DNA from: a virus
DNA: 57,976 nucleotides
Direction: 5' to 3' (one strand)
Virus record (IMG/VR): IMGVR_UViG_3300028878_000001
Span: 1 to 57,976 of that record
Positions 14,945 through 21,859 of the stretch are shown piece after piece; position 1 is the first letter of the stretch; each line of letters opens with the position of its first letter. The notes beneath the pieces were generated by a model, which had not been told where the DNA came from, ran no database searches, and was given only the letters and a program-made list of their open reading frames with translations. A program made the translations under genes and the position numbers.

Positions 14945-15819
14945 CAGCCAGCAGCCGCCAGGCGGCGTGCGGTCTGGGTGTCAGCCAACTGCTGGGCACG
15001 CTGGGCCTCAGCCTCGGCGGTGCCGCAGGCGACCATCTTGGTGCGGTAGTAGGCCACCACACTGATCCGCTCGGCATCCTCAGACAGGGGGGTGAGGGTG
15101 GTGTTGCCGTGCCACTCATGGGCGTCCATCAGCAGCAGATCCCCGTCCTGCATATCCACGCCGACCCGGTACTCGGGGAACAGGAAGATCCCCCCGCTGT
15201 AGGTACCCCGACGCAGCACGGTGAGGTTTGAGAAGCCAGCCTCGAGGTCGCCCTTGTCGGTGTGGACCCCGGTGGGGTAGGTGTTGTTGACGGTGATGGT
15301 GGTGAAGGGGGTGCCGGGGATGACCCAGTCCGGCTCGGTGCGGGCCACCTGGGCCATCTGCGCGGCGTAGCGGTCGGGGACCAGCGCAGCGAACTCCTGA
15401 CCGATGGCCTGGAACAGCGGGCGCAGCTCAGCGAACCGTTCGGTCTCCCGGCCGGTCCAGGCGGTCAGGCGGCAGAAGTGGTAGGGGCTGGAGCGGTTGT
15501 AGGCACCGATGATCGCTGAGCTGGTGGGTTTGGTGTAGGTGCGGGAGCCGGCGTACATCCGCACCCGTGGTGTCCCCGAGGCCAGCCCGCGGTTGGTGGT
15601 CTTCTCCGAGCGCAGGCTGTGGAGGGTCGGGTAGGAGGCCTCCAGGAGGGCGGGGGGGAACGCGTGCTTGCGGTAGATGCACAGGATGGTGCCGTCGGGT
15701 TTGCGGACCAGCGTGTCCCTCGTGAGCAGGACGTTGTAGTCGTCGTCGGTGCAGACCTTGCCGATCTTGTCGTCCAGCTCGGCACCACTTACCCGAGAGC
15801 GGATGCGTAGGTCGATCAT
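14944..15819 (-). CDS. TET/JBP-like 2-oxoglutarate/Fe(II) dioxygenase (DNA base hydroxylase candidate)
   Basis: 291 aa. Double-stranded beta-helix core in the C-terminal half. Iron ligands HTD (H186, D188) and H237 (in HEWHG); R251 (in ERISVVAYY) at the 2-oxoglutarate position. The sequence between them, GGIFLFPEYRVGVDMQDGDLLL, and the preceding TVNNTYPTGVHTDKGD are the signature of the TET/JBP superfamily rather than of PhyH- or AlkB-type enzymes. Known members oxidise 5-methylcytosine or thymine in DNA. The N-terminal 150 residues are helical and unassigned. Starts overlap the kinase stop (ATGA). Substrate unknown. Confidence 0.85.
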   Translation of the reverse strand: MIDLRIRSRVSGAELDDKIGKVCTDDDYNVLLTRDTLVRKPDGTILCIYRKHAFPPALLEASYPTLHSLRSEKTTNRGLASGTPRVRMYAGSRTYTKPTSSAIIGAYNRSSPYHFCRLTAWTGRETERFAELRPLFQAIGQEFAALVPDRYAAQMAQVARTEPDWVIPGTPFTTITVNNTYPTGVHTDKGDLEAGFSNLTVLRRGTYSGGIFLFPEYRVGVDMQDGDLLLMDAHEWHGNTTLTPLSEDAERISVVAYYRTKMVACGTAEAEAQRAQQLADTQTARRLAAAG

Positions 15820-16382
15820 GGGGTCAGTCCTCCTGGCCAGCACAGCGCCCGCAGATCCTCCGCGGCGCCGGGCCCACCCAGCCGGAGTGCCTGGTAGGCG
15901 TCGGCGAGGTGGGCGGTCTTGGTGATCCGTCCCCGGATCCACCGTTCGTTCTGGGCACGCCAAGGGGTTCGTGCGGCGCGGCGCTGGGCGGCGACGGCGG
16001 GGGGTGTTGCCAGCAGCACCACCTGCAGGTCGATGCCGACCGAACAGCAGATGTCGAAGAAGCGGGCGTTGGCGAGCCGGTCTCCTTCGGCAACGACCAG
16101 CCGGTAGGGGTGGCCGGCGATCCAGGCTTGCGCGGCCGGTTGGATGCTCATGCTGAGGGCGTCGGTGCCGCCGAACAGCTCGCGGGAGCGGCCGAGGTGG
16201 GCGCCGACGACCCTGCCGCTGGAGCAGCCCACAGGGCGGCTCAGCAGCTCATGCGGCACCGGAAGACGTTGGGGGGTGCGCTGGAGCCCGGCGAGGGCCT
16301 GGTTGAGCAGGGTGGTTTTGCCGGCGCCGGGCTCACCGATCACATACACCAGCCGCGTTGGAGGGGTCACCGGAGGGGTCAC
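15816..16382 (-). CDS. P-loop kinase-like NTPase of the modification cassette
   Basis: 188 aa from GTG 16382. Walker A is GEPGAGKTT (16-24); LVVAEGDRLA near residue 97 fits a Walker B; VVLLATPP and the RxxxR-containing RGRITKTAHLAD region resemble the lid and base of nucleotide or nucleoside kinases. In published phage hypermodification clusters a P-loop kinase phosphorylates the hydroxymethyl base in DNA. The same role is inferred here from context. The start region contains a 12-bp tandem repeat (GGAGGGGTCACC, 16366-16390). Confidence 0.8.
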   Translation of the reverse strand: MTPPVTPPTRLVYVIGEPGAGKTTLLNQALAGLQRTPQRLPVPHELLSRPVGCSSGRVVGAHLGRSRELFGGTDALSMSIQPAAQAWIAGHPYRLVVAEGDRLANARFFDICCSVGIDLQVVLLATPPAVAAQRRAARTPWRAQNERWIRGRITKTAHLADAYQALRLGGPGAAEDLRALCWPGGLTP

Positions 16383-17392
16383 CGGAGGGGTCCGGCCATC
16401 ATCTGGCGGGTAGGGGCGCTCCCGACGATCCAGAACACGCTCTCACCGGCTGCCGGCCGCCAGAACCATCGGAACATGGCCTGATGCTGGGCCATGAACG
16501 TGACCGCCTTGCCTTCGTAGGTGGGATGCAGCGCGATCCCATCCAGGGTGTAGGGCATCCGATCCTGGTAGGTGGCGAACCGCTGGTGGTGGAGGTCGTG
16601 GTACTCCAGCCTGACCGCGGCGAGGGGATCACGGAGCCCCAGCAAGCTGCGGATGCGGTCCAGGCGATCCAGGGTCCAGTCGAGCCGGGAGGGCCCAACT
16701 CCGAACAGCACCAGCCGCTCAAGGGCCGGTGGCAGGTGGTGGGCGAGGCCAACCAGCACCGAGGTGGCGCTGTTGCCGGAACCGAGGGTCATGGCCAGGG
16801 TGCGAGTCGCATCGGGCAGGTTGACGGTCTGGTGGGCCCCGACGGCGTGGAACGCGGCCAGGTCCTCAACCGACGCGCCGGTGGGGGTGCTGATGCCGTA
16901 GGCGAGCCGATAGTGGCCCGAGTACTCCCGGGTGCGGGCCAACTGGCTGACCGCCCGCTGCAACGCCGGGTTGTAGGCGACGGGGGTGTAGCGGAAGCTG
17001 GCGCCGGCGTCTTCGGCGATGGCGACGTTCTCGTGGCGGCGGGCCGAGACGGAGTTGGTCGCGCCGAGCATGATGGTGGCACCGAGCCGGTAGTGCTTGG
17101 CGACCAGCGCCGCCATCGAGACTTGGGGGGAGAGCACGGAGGCGGCGGTGAGGACTCCGGCGCGGCCGCCGGCAGCCCAATAGCGGTGGACGAGGTAGAT
17201 GAGCTGGCGCAGCTTGGACCCGTTGATGCCGCCATACCCCAGCGGCGCGAAGGTGTCCTCCCGCTTCCAGCCGATTCCGCTGTCCCCGGTTTGGATGGGG
17301 GTGAGCCCGGCCAGGTAGTGCTCCCAGCGTACGTCGGCCCGGTCCAAGCTCAGGGTCGGGAAGATGCTGCCGGTCTCGGCCAGGACGGTCAT
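16379..17392 (-). CDS. PLP-dependent enzyme, fold type II (ACC deaminase/cysteine desulfhydrase-like)
   Basis: 337 aa. KREDTFAPLGYGGINGSKLRQ carries the fold-II N(G/x)SKxR motif with the Schiff-base Lys at K60. The order of elements follows ACC deaminase/D-cysteine desulfhydrase-like enzymes: TAASVLSPQVSMAALVAKHYRLGATIML, a Gly/Ser-rich LGSGNSATSVLVGLAHHL phosphate-binding stretch. Coupled by ATGA overlaps to the genes on both sides. PLP enzymes in phage base-modification clusters edit amino acids attached to the base; that role is inferred. Free amino-acid metabolism is the alternative. Confidence 0.82.
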   Translation of the reverse strand: MTVLAETGSIFPTLSLDRADVRWEHYLAGLTPIQTGDSGIGWKREDTFAPLGYGGINGSKLRQLIYLVHRYWAAGGRAGVLTAASVLSPQVSMAALVAKHYRLGATIMLGATNSVSARRHENVAIAEDAGASFRYTPVAYNPALQRAVSQLARTREYSGHYRLAYGISTPTGASVEDLAAFHAVGAHQTVNLPDATRTLAMTLGSGNSATSVLVGLAHHLPPALERLVLFGVGPSRLDWTLDRLDRIRSLLGLRDPLAAVRLEYHDLHHQRFATYQDRMPYTLDGIALHPTYEGKAVTFMAQHQAMFRWFWRPAAGESVFWIVGSAPTRQMMAGPLR

Positions 17393-18480
17393 CGGCAGCG
17401 CCCAAACCCTTGGGCGTCGACCTTGGCTTGGAAGTCGTTGGTGAAGGCGGGGTCGTCGTGGTCGAGCATCACCTGCTGGCCGGTGAGCCGGTAGTGGTTC
17501 TGCTTGGCTGGCACCATCCCCGGATCGAACGGGGAGTCCTCCAACCTGAGCGCGCGGGGCAAGGCGACGGCGCGGGCTTCCCAGAACAGCCCCAGATCGG
17601 CGGTTGGCCAGCGGTCCTCCATCTGGCGGATGCGGTCATGGAGCATGTCGTTGTAGACGTTCGGGTAGCGGCGGTTGGGACGATGCCAGCTCTTGTAGGT
17701 GCACAGCGCCGACTCCAGGGTGAAGTTGCCGACGTCACCCGCCCAGGGCTGACCGCGGGCGCGGATGCGGGCCTCAGCCAGCAGCACCTTGGCGGCGCCG
17801 GTCAGATACGACAGCTCCGACGGGGTGTAGCGGCCATCGAAGCCCGGGTTGCTGGAGTGCCAGTCGAGGGTGTCCAGGCCCAGCACCTTGCACAGCCCGT
17901 TGCGGTGGCTCTTGGACCCCTGGCGGTCACCGAGCATCAGGGTGTCGCAGTCGAGGACGTTGATGCGGCCGGCGCCGGCGATGCGCAGGTACTCGGTGAA
18001 CGAGAACGCGCTCAGGCGGCCGAAGGTGGGGATCTGCCGGGCGCGACGCCACACCTCAGCGAACCCGCCGTAGGTGGCGTGGTCCCAGTAGGCAGCCTGC
18101 GACGGCCACCCCTTCAGGTTGGCCAGGTAGCCGGCGGTGGCGGTGTCGAGGGCCTTTTTGTGGTAGCGGCGGTCGGTGTCGAACGCGAGACGGCCGTACT
18201 CCCTGCGCCAGAACCGCAGCATCCGCCCGGCTCGGGCGGGGCGGTCGCCGGCGGTGTGGAGCAGCAGCGAGGTGACGGGGTGTTGGGTGTTGCCGTTCAG
18301 GAACGCGAACCACAGGGCCTGCTCCGTATCCCAACCCAGCCGGTCGGCAAGGTGGGGAAGCAGGTAGTAGACCCCACCGGGGTGGGCGCGGTGGCGGAGG
18401 TGGAACTGGTAGAAGCGGTGGAACACCTCCCGCCGCAGCCCAGGGGCGCGGAAGTCCATGCCCGGCTGGAGGTCGATCAT
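17389..18480 (-). CDS. helical protein resembling HMUDK-helical / aGPT-pyrophosphorylase group
   Basis: 363 aa, almost entirely helical with many Arg/Tyr/Trp. FRAPGLRREVFHRFYQFHLRHRA and ALWFAFLNGNTQHPVTSLLL recall the helical domain found in hydroxymethyl-dU DNA kinases and in alpha-glutamyl/putrescinyl-thymine pyrophosphorylases of hypermodifying phages. LGDRQGSKSHRNGLCKVLG may be another conserved element. First enzyme gene of the cassette by transcription order. Family membership is a by-eye impression and needs an HMM comparison. Confidence 0.6.
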   Translation of the reverse strand: MIDLQPGMDFRAPGLRREVFHRFYQFHLRHRAHPGGVYYLLPHLADRLGWDTEQALWFAFLNGNTQHPVTSLLLHTAGDRPARAGRMLRFWRREYGRLAFDTDRRYHKKALDTATAGYLANLKGWPSQAAYWDHATYGGFAEVWRRARQIPTFGRLSAFSFTEYLRIAGAGRINVLDCDTLMLGDRQGSKSHRNGLCKVLGLDTLDWHSSNPGFDGRYTPSELSYLTGAAKVLLAEARIRARGQPWAGDVGNFTLESALCTYKSWHRPNRRYPNVYNDMLHDRIRQMEDRWPTADLGLFWEARAVALPRALRLEDSPFDPGMVPAKQNHYRLTGQQVMLDHDDPAFTNDFQAKVDAQGFGRCR

Positions 18481-18818
18481 CGGCGGTGGCGGGTGAGCTT
18501 GGCGGCTTGGGTGCGGACGAGCCGTTCGAGTTCTTCGGCGACCAGCTCGGCCACGGTGTCGCGGATGGTGGGGTGGCCGCGGACGTCGGTGAGATGCTGC
18601 AGCCCGTTGACCACGCTGGTGTAGGTGGCGGCCGGGTAGCGCATCACCAGCTCCTGGAGATGCACCCGTTCGGCTTGGGGGCCGCGGCGGGTGGCGCGCT
18701 CGGCGGTCTCGGCTTCGGTTTCGGCGTAGCTGCCCCGGAACCGCTCGGGGGTGGTGATGGGGGTGCGGCCGGCCGCGGCGGCGGCGTCGTCGGCCGCGTC
18801 GGCGTCGTCTGGGGTCAT
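18477..18818 (-). CDS. small helical protein before the cassette
   Basis: 113 aa from ATG 18818 with GGAGGAACC leader. Acidic Ala/Asp-rich N-terminus, then charged helices (TVAELVAEELERLVRTQAAKLTRHRR). Its stop overlaps the start of the helical enzyme gene (ATGA), so it is coupled to the base-modification cassette. Unknown function. Confidence 0.7.
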   Translation of the reverse strand: MTPDDADAADDAAAAAGRTPITTPERFRGSYAETEAETAERATRRGPQAERVHLQELVMRYPAATYTSVVNGLQHLTDVRGHPTIRDTVAELVAEELERLVRTQAAKLTRHRR

Positions 18819-19087
18819 GGTTCCTCCGTGGTTGCCCGGCCAGCGCGGGCGCGGGCGACCCGCACCGGCTCGCGTGCGCCGGTGTAGTGCGGGGGCCGCT
18901 GGTGGTGCTGTCGGCGCAGGGTCCCGGCCTGGCGGCCGAGGGCTTGGGAGAACACCCGCTGCAGGGCCCGACGCTGGGTGCGGGTCAGCCACCCCTCGTC
19001 TTCGTCGGGGGGGGTCAGCTCACCCGGGGTCGCCCGGTCAGGTTCGCCGGCGGCCAGCGCAACGTCCGGGGGGTCAAGCTGCTGCAT
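18815..19087 (-). CDS. small hypothetical protein
   Basis: 90 aa from ATG 19087, overlapping the end of the ClpP-like gene by 14 nt. Acidic N-terminal half (ATPGELTPPDEDEGWLTR), basic C-terminal half (LGRQAGTLRRQHHQRPP). Could link protease and cassette translation. Not recognised. Confidence 0.6.
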   Translation of the reverse strand: MQQLDPPDVALAAGEPDRATPGELTPPDEDEGWLTRTQRRALQRVFSQALGRQAGTLRRQHHQRPPHYTGAREPVRVARARAGRATTEEP

Positions 19088-19808
19088 GGGCGATGCCGCC
19101 GCGGACCTCATCGACGAACCCGAGCCGCAGGGCCTCGCCGGCGTCCAGCCACCAGTCCTTGCGCTTCCACTTGCGGGCGATCTGGGTGCGGGTCATCGTG
19201 CTGCGTTCGGCGAGGATGTCGAGGATGCGGTCCTGCAACCGTTTGACGAACACGACTTCGTCCTCGAGCTCGCTGGCGCCACCCCACGCCAAGGAGCTGA
19301 CCTCGTGGATCAGCATGTAGGCGTTGGGGGCCAGCACCCGGTGCGAACCGGCCTGCAGCAGGATCCCGCCCATCGAGGCGGCCATGCCCATCCCGACGGT
19401 GGTGATCTCGTGGCCGTCGGCGCGCAGCTCCAGCAGGTAGTCGAACAGCGCCAGGCCGTCGAACACGCTCCCACCGGGGGAGTTGAAGATGAGCTTGATC
19501 GGCTGGGTGGGGTCGCGGCGAGCCCAGATGCCCAGCTCGGTCAGGGCCTTGGCCACACTGACGGCGCCGACCTCGCCGTAGAAGGTGAGGATGCGGTGCT
19601 CGGAGGCGTCGGCGTTGTCGCGGCGGTGGTAGATCTCGTCCCGCAGATACTGCTGGTCGGTGCGGCGGGTGTCGGCCTTGAGCTTGGCGATCTCGGCGCG
19701 GAGGCGGTCGGCTTCCAGCTCTTCCAGCACCGGCGACACCGGCGACACCACCAGCTCGGCGGTGGCCGGCTCAGCGGCGGCGGCGGGCTTCGGCTTGCGT
19801 GGGGTCAA
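19074..19808 (-). CDS. ClpP-like serine protease (S14)
   Basis: 244 aa from TTG 19808, supported by GGAGGAACCC. ~75 N-terminal residues are Ala/Glu-rich. The ClpP core follows: IKLIFNSPGGSVFDGLALFDYL, nucleophile Ser in GMAASMGGILL, catalytic His in YMLIHEVSS, and the C-terminal GEALRLGFVDEV. Many phages use such an enzyme as prohead protease, but here a U35 protease already occupies that place. It may process another virion or host protein. Host ClpP partner motifs cannot be judged. Confidence 0.9.
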   Translation of the reverse strand: MTPRKPKPAAAAEPATAELVVSPVSPVLEELEADRLRAEIAKLKADTRRTDQQYLRDEIYHRRDNADASEHRILTFYGEVGAVSVAKALTELGIWARRDPTQPIKLIFNSPGGSVFDGLALFDYLLELRADGHEITTVGMGMAASMGGILLQAGSHRVLAPNAYMLIHEVSSLAWGGASELEDEVVFVKRLQDRILDILAERSTMTRTQIARKWKRKDWWLDAGEALRLGFVDEVRGGIAHAAA

Positions 19809-20110
19809 GGGTTCCTCCTTGGGCAGCCGCCGGTGGTGTGGATCCGGGAGGGCTGGGTCGACCAGATGCGGTCGGGGGCGGCCAGGTCTCGGCAGACCAG
19901 GCACGGGCCCGGGCGATGCCGGCAGGGGGGGCGGCCGGCGGTGGCGGCTGGGGCGTGGGCGTCGCAACGCCACACCCTTGACACGACCGGGACGCGGTCG
20001 ACGGTGGTGACGGTGAGGCGGCGGGCCCAGCGGGCAGGGTCGCCGCAGACCTCACACAGCGGGCCGGCACCCAACCCAACCGGGATCCAGCGGTCGGCGC
20101 CGAAGTTCAC
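19805..20110 (-). CDS. Cys-rich zinc-binding protein
   Basis: 101 aa from GTG 20110 (GTGA overlap). LCEVCGDPARW, VWRCDAHAP, PPCRHRPGPCLVCRD supply eight or so Cys/His ligands, enough for two zinc sites. Directly upstream of the ClpP-like gene, overlapping its TTG. Unknown function. Confidence 0.72.
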   Translation of the reverse strand: MNFGADRWIPVGLGAGPLCEVCGDPARWARRLTVTTVDRVPVVSRVWRCDAHAPAATAGRPPCRHRPGPCLVCRDLAAPDRIWSTQPSRIHTTGGCPRRNP

Positions 20111-20424
20111 ACGAACACGCGGGCGAGCGCGTCGGTCAGGTTGGTGTTGGTCGGGCTGGTGTAGCGCAGCCAGGAGGTGGGGGTGGGGGTGTAGCGCACC
20201 TGGAACCCGAAGCTGTCGGCCCGCCGTCGCTCCCGGGCACACGCCAGGCAGTCGGGGCGGCAGCCGGCAACGGGACGCAAGGTGACCACGTTGCTGGCTG
20301 GCCTGGGGGTCGGCTGGGCAGGAGGGGGGGTGGGGTCGGGGAAGGTCGCCTCGATCTCGACCTCCCGGACCAGGTTCCCCGAGTCGGCGTCGTAGCTGCG
20401 GGTGGTGGCGCGAACGGTCGTCAT
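20107..20424 (-). CDS. hypothetical protein with CxxC pair
   Basis: 105 aa; GGAGGAACCC before ATG 20424. Beta-rich N-terminus, Pro/Thr linker, AGCRPDCLACARERRRA (three Cys), then beta strands. Part of the HNH-ClpP leftward operon. Not recognised. Confidence 0.65.
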   Translation of the reverse strand: MTTVRATTRSYDADSGNLVREVEIEATFPDPTPPPAQPTPRPASNVVTLRPVAGCRPDCLACARERRRADSFGFQVRYTPTPTSWLRYTSPTNTNLTDALARVFV

Positions 20425-20795
20425 GGGTTCCTCCGGTGGCGTTGGCTGCCGCCCCGGCTGCTGTTGCCGGCGCGGCACATGACCCGCAGCGGCCCATCCT
20501 CGGGGCCGAAGTCGGGGGGGCCGACCGGGATGAGGTGGTCGGCGGTGAGGGGGTTGCGGTCAGGGTCGGCGCTATGGGGCTGGCTGTCGCTCAGGGGGCA
20601 GCCCGGGCAGACGTAGCCGTGGACCTGGACATGGTTGGCGACCACCTTGGAGCGGCGGGTCCGTTCGGCGGCGCCATAGCCGGGCCGGCGCCGCCGGGGG
20701 CGGGGCGGGTTGCGGTGGGCCTGGCAGCGGGGCCGGTCGGACAGCTCACCGCACAAGCGGGTGAGGTGCAGGCGGGCCACGCACGGCTTGAGCAC
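20421..20795 (-). CDS. HNH endonuclease
   Basis: 124 aa from GTG 20795 with GGAGG 5 nt upstream. The HNH core is VHGYVCPGCPLSD...TADHLIPVGPPDF...LRVMCRAGNSSRGG (DH, then N of AGNSS). Phage HNH proteins of this size usually assist terminase in DNA cleavage at cos sites or act as free nickases. Here it lies about 10 kb from terminase in a separate operon, so the role is uncertain. First gene of this operon after a hairpin. Confidence 0.88.
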   Translation of the reverse strand: MLKPCVARLHLTRLCGELSDRPRCQAHRNPPRPRRRRPGYGAAERTRRSKVVANHVQVHGYVCPGCPLSDSQPHSADPDRNPLTADHLIPVGPPDFGPEDGPLRVMCRAGNSSRGGSQRHRRNP

Positions 20796-20817
20796 GTTGG
20801 CCTCCGGGCACGCCGAA

Positions 20818-20849
20818 GCACCCGACCATCAGGGGCAGAGGTCGGGTGC
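20818..20849 (-). terminator. 10-bp hairpin before the HNH gene
   Basis: GCACCCGACC pairs with GGTCGGGTGC (loop 12 nt) between the end of the Excalibur gene and the HNH start; another 8-bp hairpin (GAGCGGCT/AGCCGCTC) is at 20923-20949. No T tract. May end the upstream transcript. Confidence 0.45.
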
Positions 20850-20956
20850 GGAAGAAGGTGGAGCGAGAAGGGGATGTCCGGGCATAGTGCGCCCAGGACG
20901 TTTCGAGCATAGCTCGCCGGCCGAGCGGCTCATACACGGTCAGCCGCTCAGGGCAG

Positions 20957-21044
20957 CACGAGGCGTGCCCCTCCGGGACGGAGAGGATCAGCCTGGGGGG
21001 TCACCCACCCCAGGCGACGGGAGCCGGGAGAGGACGCGAGAGCG
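20957..21044 (+). repeat. two-hairpin intergenic repeat, copy A
   Basis: CACGAGGCGTGCCCCTCC (20957-20974), exactly 20 nt, then GGGGGGTCACCCACCCC (20995-21011), then GGGAGCCGGGAGAGG-GCGAGAG. The first two boxes recur in reverse orientation with identical spacing at 23888-23946. GCCTGGGG/CCCCAGGC forms the second hairpin. No gene lies in 20850-21045. Confidence 0.85.
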
Positions 21045-21045
21045 G

Positions 21046-21396
21046 CTAGTGGTGCGGGCGGTAGCGGGTCCGGGCCAGCAGCAGCCCACCCACGCTCAGC
21101 AGCGCGGCCGCGATCCCAGCCTGCGGCACGGCGGACGTGGGGCCGGTCCTCGCCAACGACCCCCCACCGGTGGTGACCGGTGGGCGGTCTGGGTAGAGGA
21201 AGGCTTCGCAGGCCAGCCCGTCGTTGTCGCCATCCAGGTTGTCGGGGTCGCTGGGGTCAGCGTTCAGGTGGGCTTGGGCGTCGGCTTGGCTGGCGAAGTC
21301 GGCGCAATTCTGGTCGTTGGCTTGAGCGGACGCGGCCGGGGCGATCAGCCACAACGCAGCCGCGGTCAGGGCCAAGGTGAACAGGATCCTCCGCAC
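21046..21396 (-). CDS. secreted Excalibur-domain protein with LAxTG-type wall anchor
   Basis: 116 aa from GTG 21396 (GGAGG leader). Signal peptide residues 1-24 (LALTAAALWLIAPAASA). Excalibur calcium-binding motif NCADFASQADAQAHLNADP...DGDNDGLACE. C-terminal SLARTGPTS, a hydrophobic span and an RTRYRPHH tail form a sortase sorting signal of the LAxTG type known for class E sortases of high-GC Gram-positives. Predicted covalently wall-anchored. Flanked on both sides by copies of the two-hairpin repeat. A host-surface gene carried by the element. Confidence 0.88.
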   Translation of the reverse strand: MRRILFTLALTAAALWLIAPAASAQANDQNCADFASQADAQAHLNADPSDPDNLDGDNDGLACEAFLYPDRPPVTTGGGSLARTGPTSAVPQAGIAAALLSVGGLLLARTRYRPHH

Positions 21397-21433
21397 GGGG
21401 CCTCCTTGAGTGGGAGAAGGGCCGGCGGGAGCC

Positions 21434-21522
21434 TATCAGGCGTGCCGCTCCGGCACGCCCGCGAACAGGGTGGGGGGCCGGCACCCCAGCGGGTTTGGGA
21501 GCCGGGAGCGGGGCGCGAGAGG
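21434..21522 (+). repeat. two-hairpin intergenic repeat, copy B
   Basis: AGGCGTGCCGCTCCGG, 18 nt, GGGGGGCCGGCACCCC, then GGGAGCCGGGAGCGG-GCGAGAGG: colinear with copy A. GGCGTGCCG-CTC-CGGCACGCC is a perfect 9-bp hairpin here. Lies upstream of the Excalibur gene. Confidence 0.85.
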
Positions 21523-21523
21523 T

Positions 21524-21564
21524 CCTGGCCATGCCATCGGCCACCCCCGGGTGGCATGGCCAGG
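21524..21564 (-). terminator. 13-bp perfect hairpin
   Basis: CCTGGCCATGCCA (21524-21536) and TGGCATGGCCAGG (21552-21564), loop 15 nt, just downstream of the leftward gene 21569-21694. Probable transcript end for the 22.3-21.6 kb operon; no clear U tract. Confidence 0.6.
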
Positions 21565-21568
21565 CCGG

Positions 21569-21694
21569 TCAGCTACCGGGCATCCGCTGCTGGGTTGGGA
21601 CCGGCAGCAGGGTGTTGCCGCAGGCGCACACCCAGAACCACATGCCGCCGTCGCAGATGTGGACCATGCGGCCGCCGCAGCGGTGGCAATGCAT
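21569..21694 (-). CDS. 41-aa zinc-ribbon protein
   Basis: ATG 21694: MHCHRCGGRMVHICDGGMW...VCACGNTLL has CxxC...C...CxC, a compact treble-clef-like ribbon. Short but strongly patterned; lies at the end of a three-gene operon. Unknown function. Confidence 0.65.
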   Translation of the reverse strand: MHCHRCGGRMVHICDGGMWFWVCACGNTLLPVPTQQRMPGS

Positions 21695-21706
21695 CAGCCG
21701 GTCAGA

Positions 21707-21859
21707 TCATCCGGGCTTCTTGGGCAGCCACATCCAGCGTTCTGCCGTCCACAGCCAGCCCAGCATCCCGACGGTGGCCCATCGGGTCGCGACACCGACC
21801 AGCCGGCGGGCCCGGGGGCCCGGCCAGTGCTTGGAGTCGGGGGTCGGCTTGTTCGTCAT
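21707..21859 (-). CDS. 50-aa basic, Trp-rich peptide
   Basis: ATG 21859 (ATGA overlap with the membrane-protein stop). ARRLVGVATRWATVGMLGWLWTAERWMW is amphipathic and may associate with membrane. Coupled to the four-TM protein upstream. Confidence 0.55.
   Translation of the reverse strand: MTNKPTPDSKHWPGPRARRLVGVATRWATVGMLGWLWTAERWMWLPKKPG

Noticed and set aside
16358-18624. Large rightward frames opposite the PLP and helical enzymes
   Set aside because: The leftward frames carry catalytic motifs and ATGA coupling; the rightward ones are Gly/Val/His-rich shadows.
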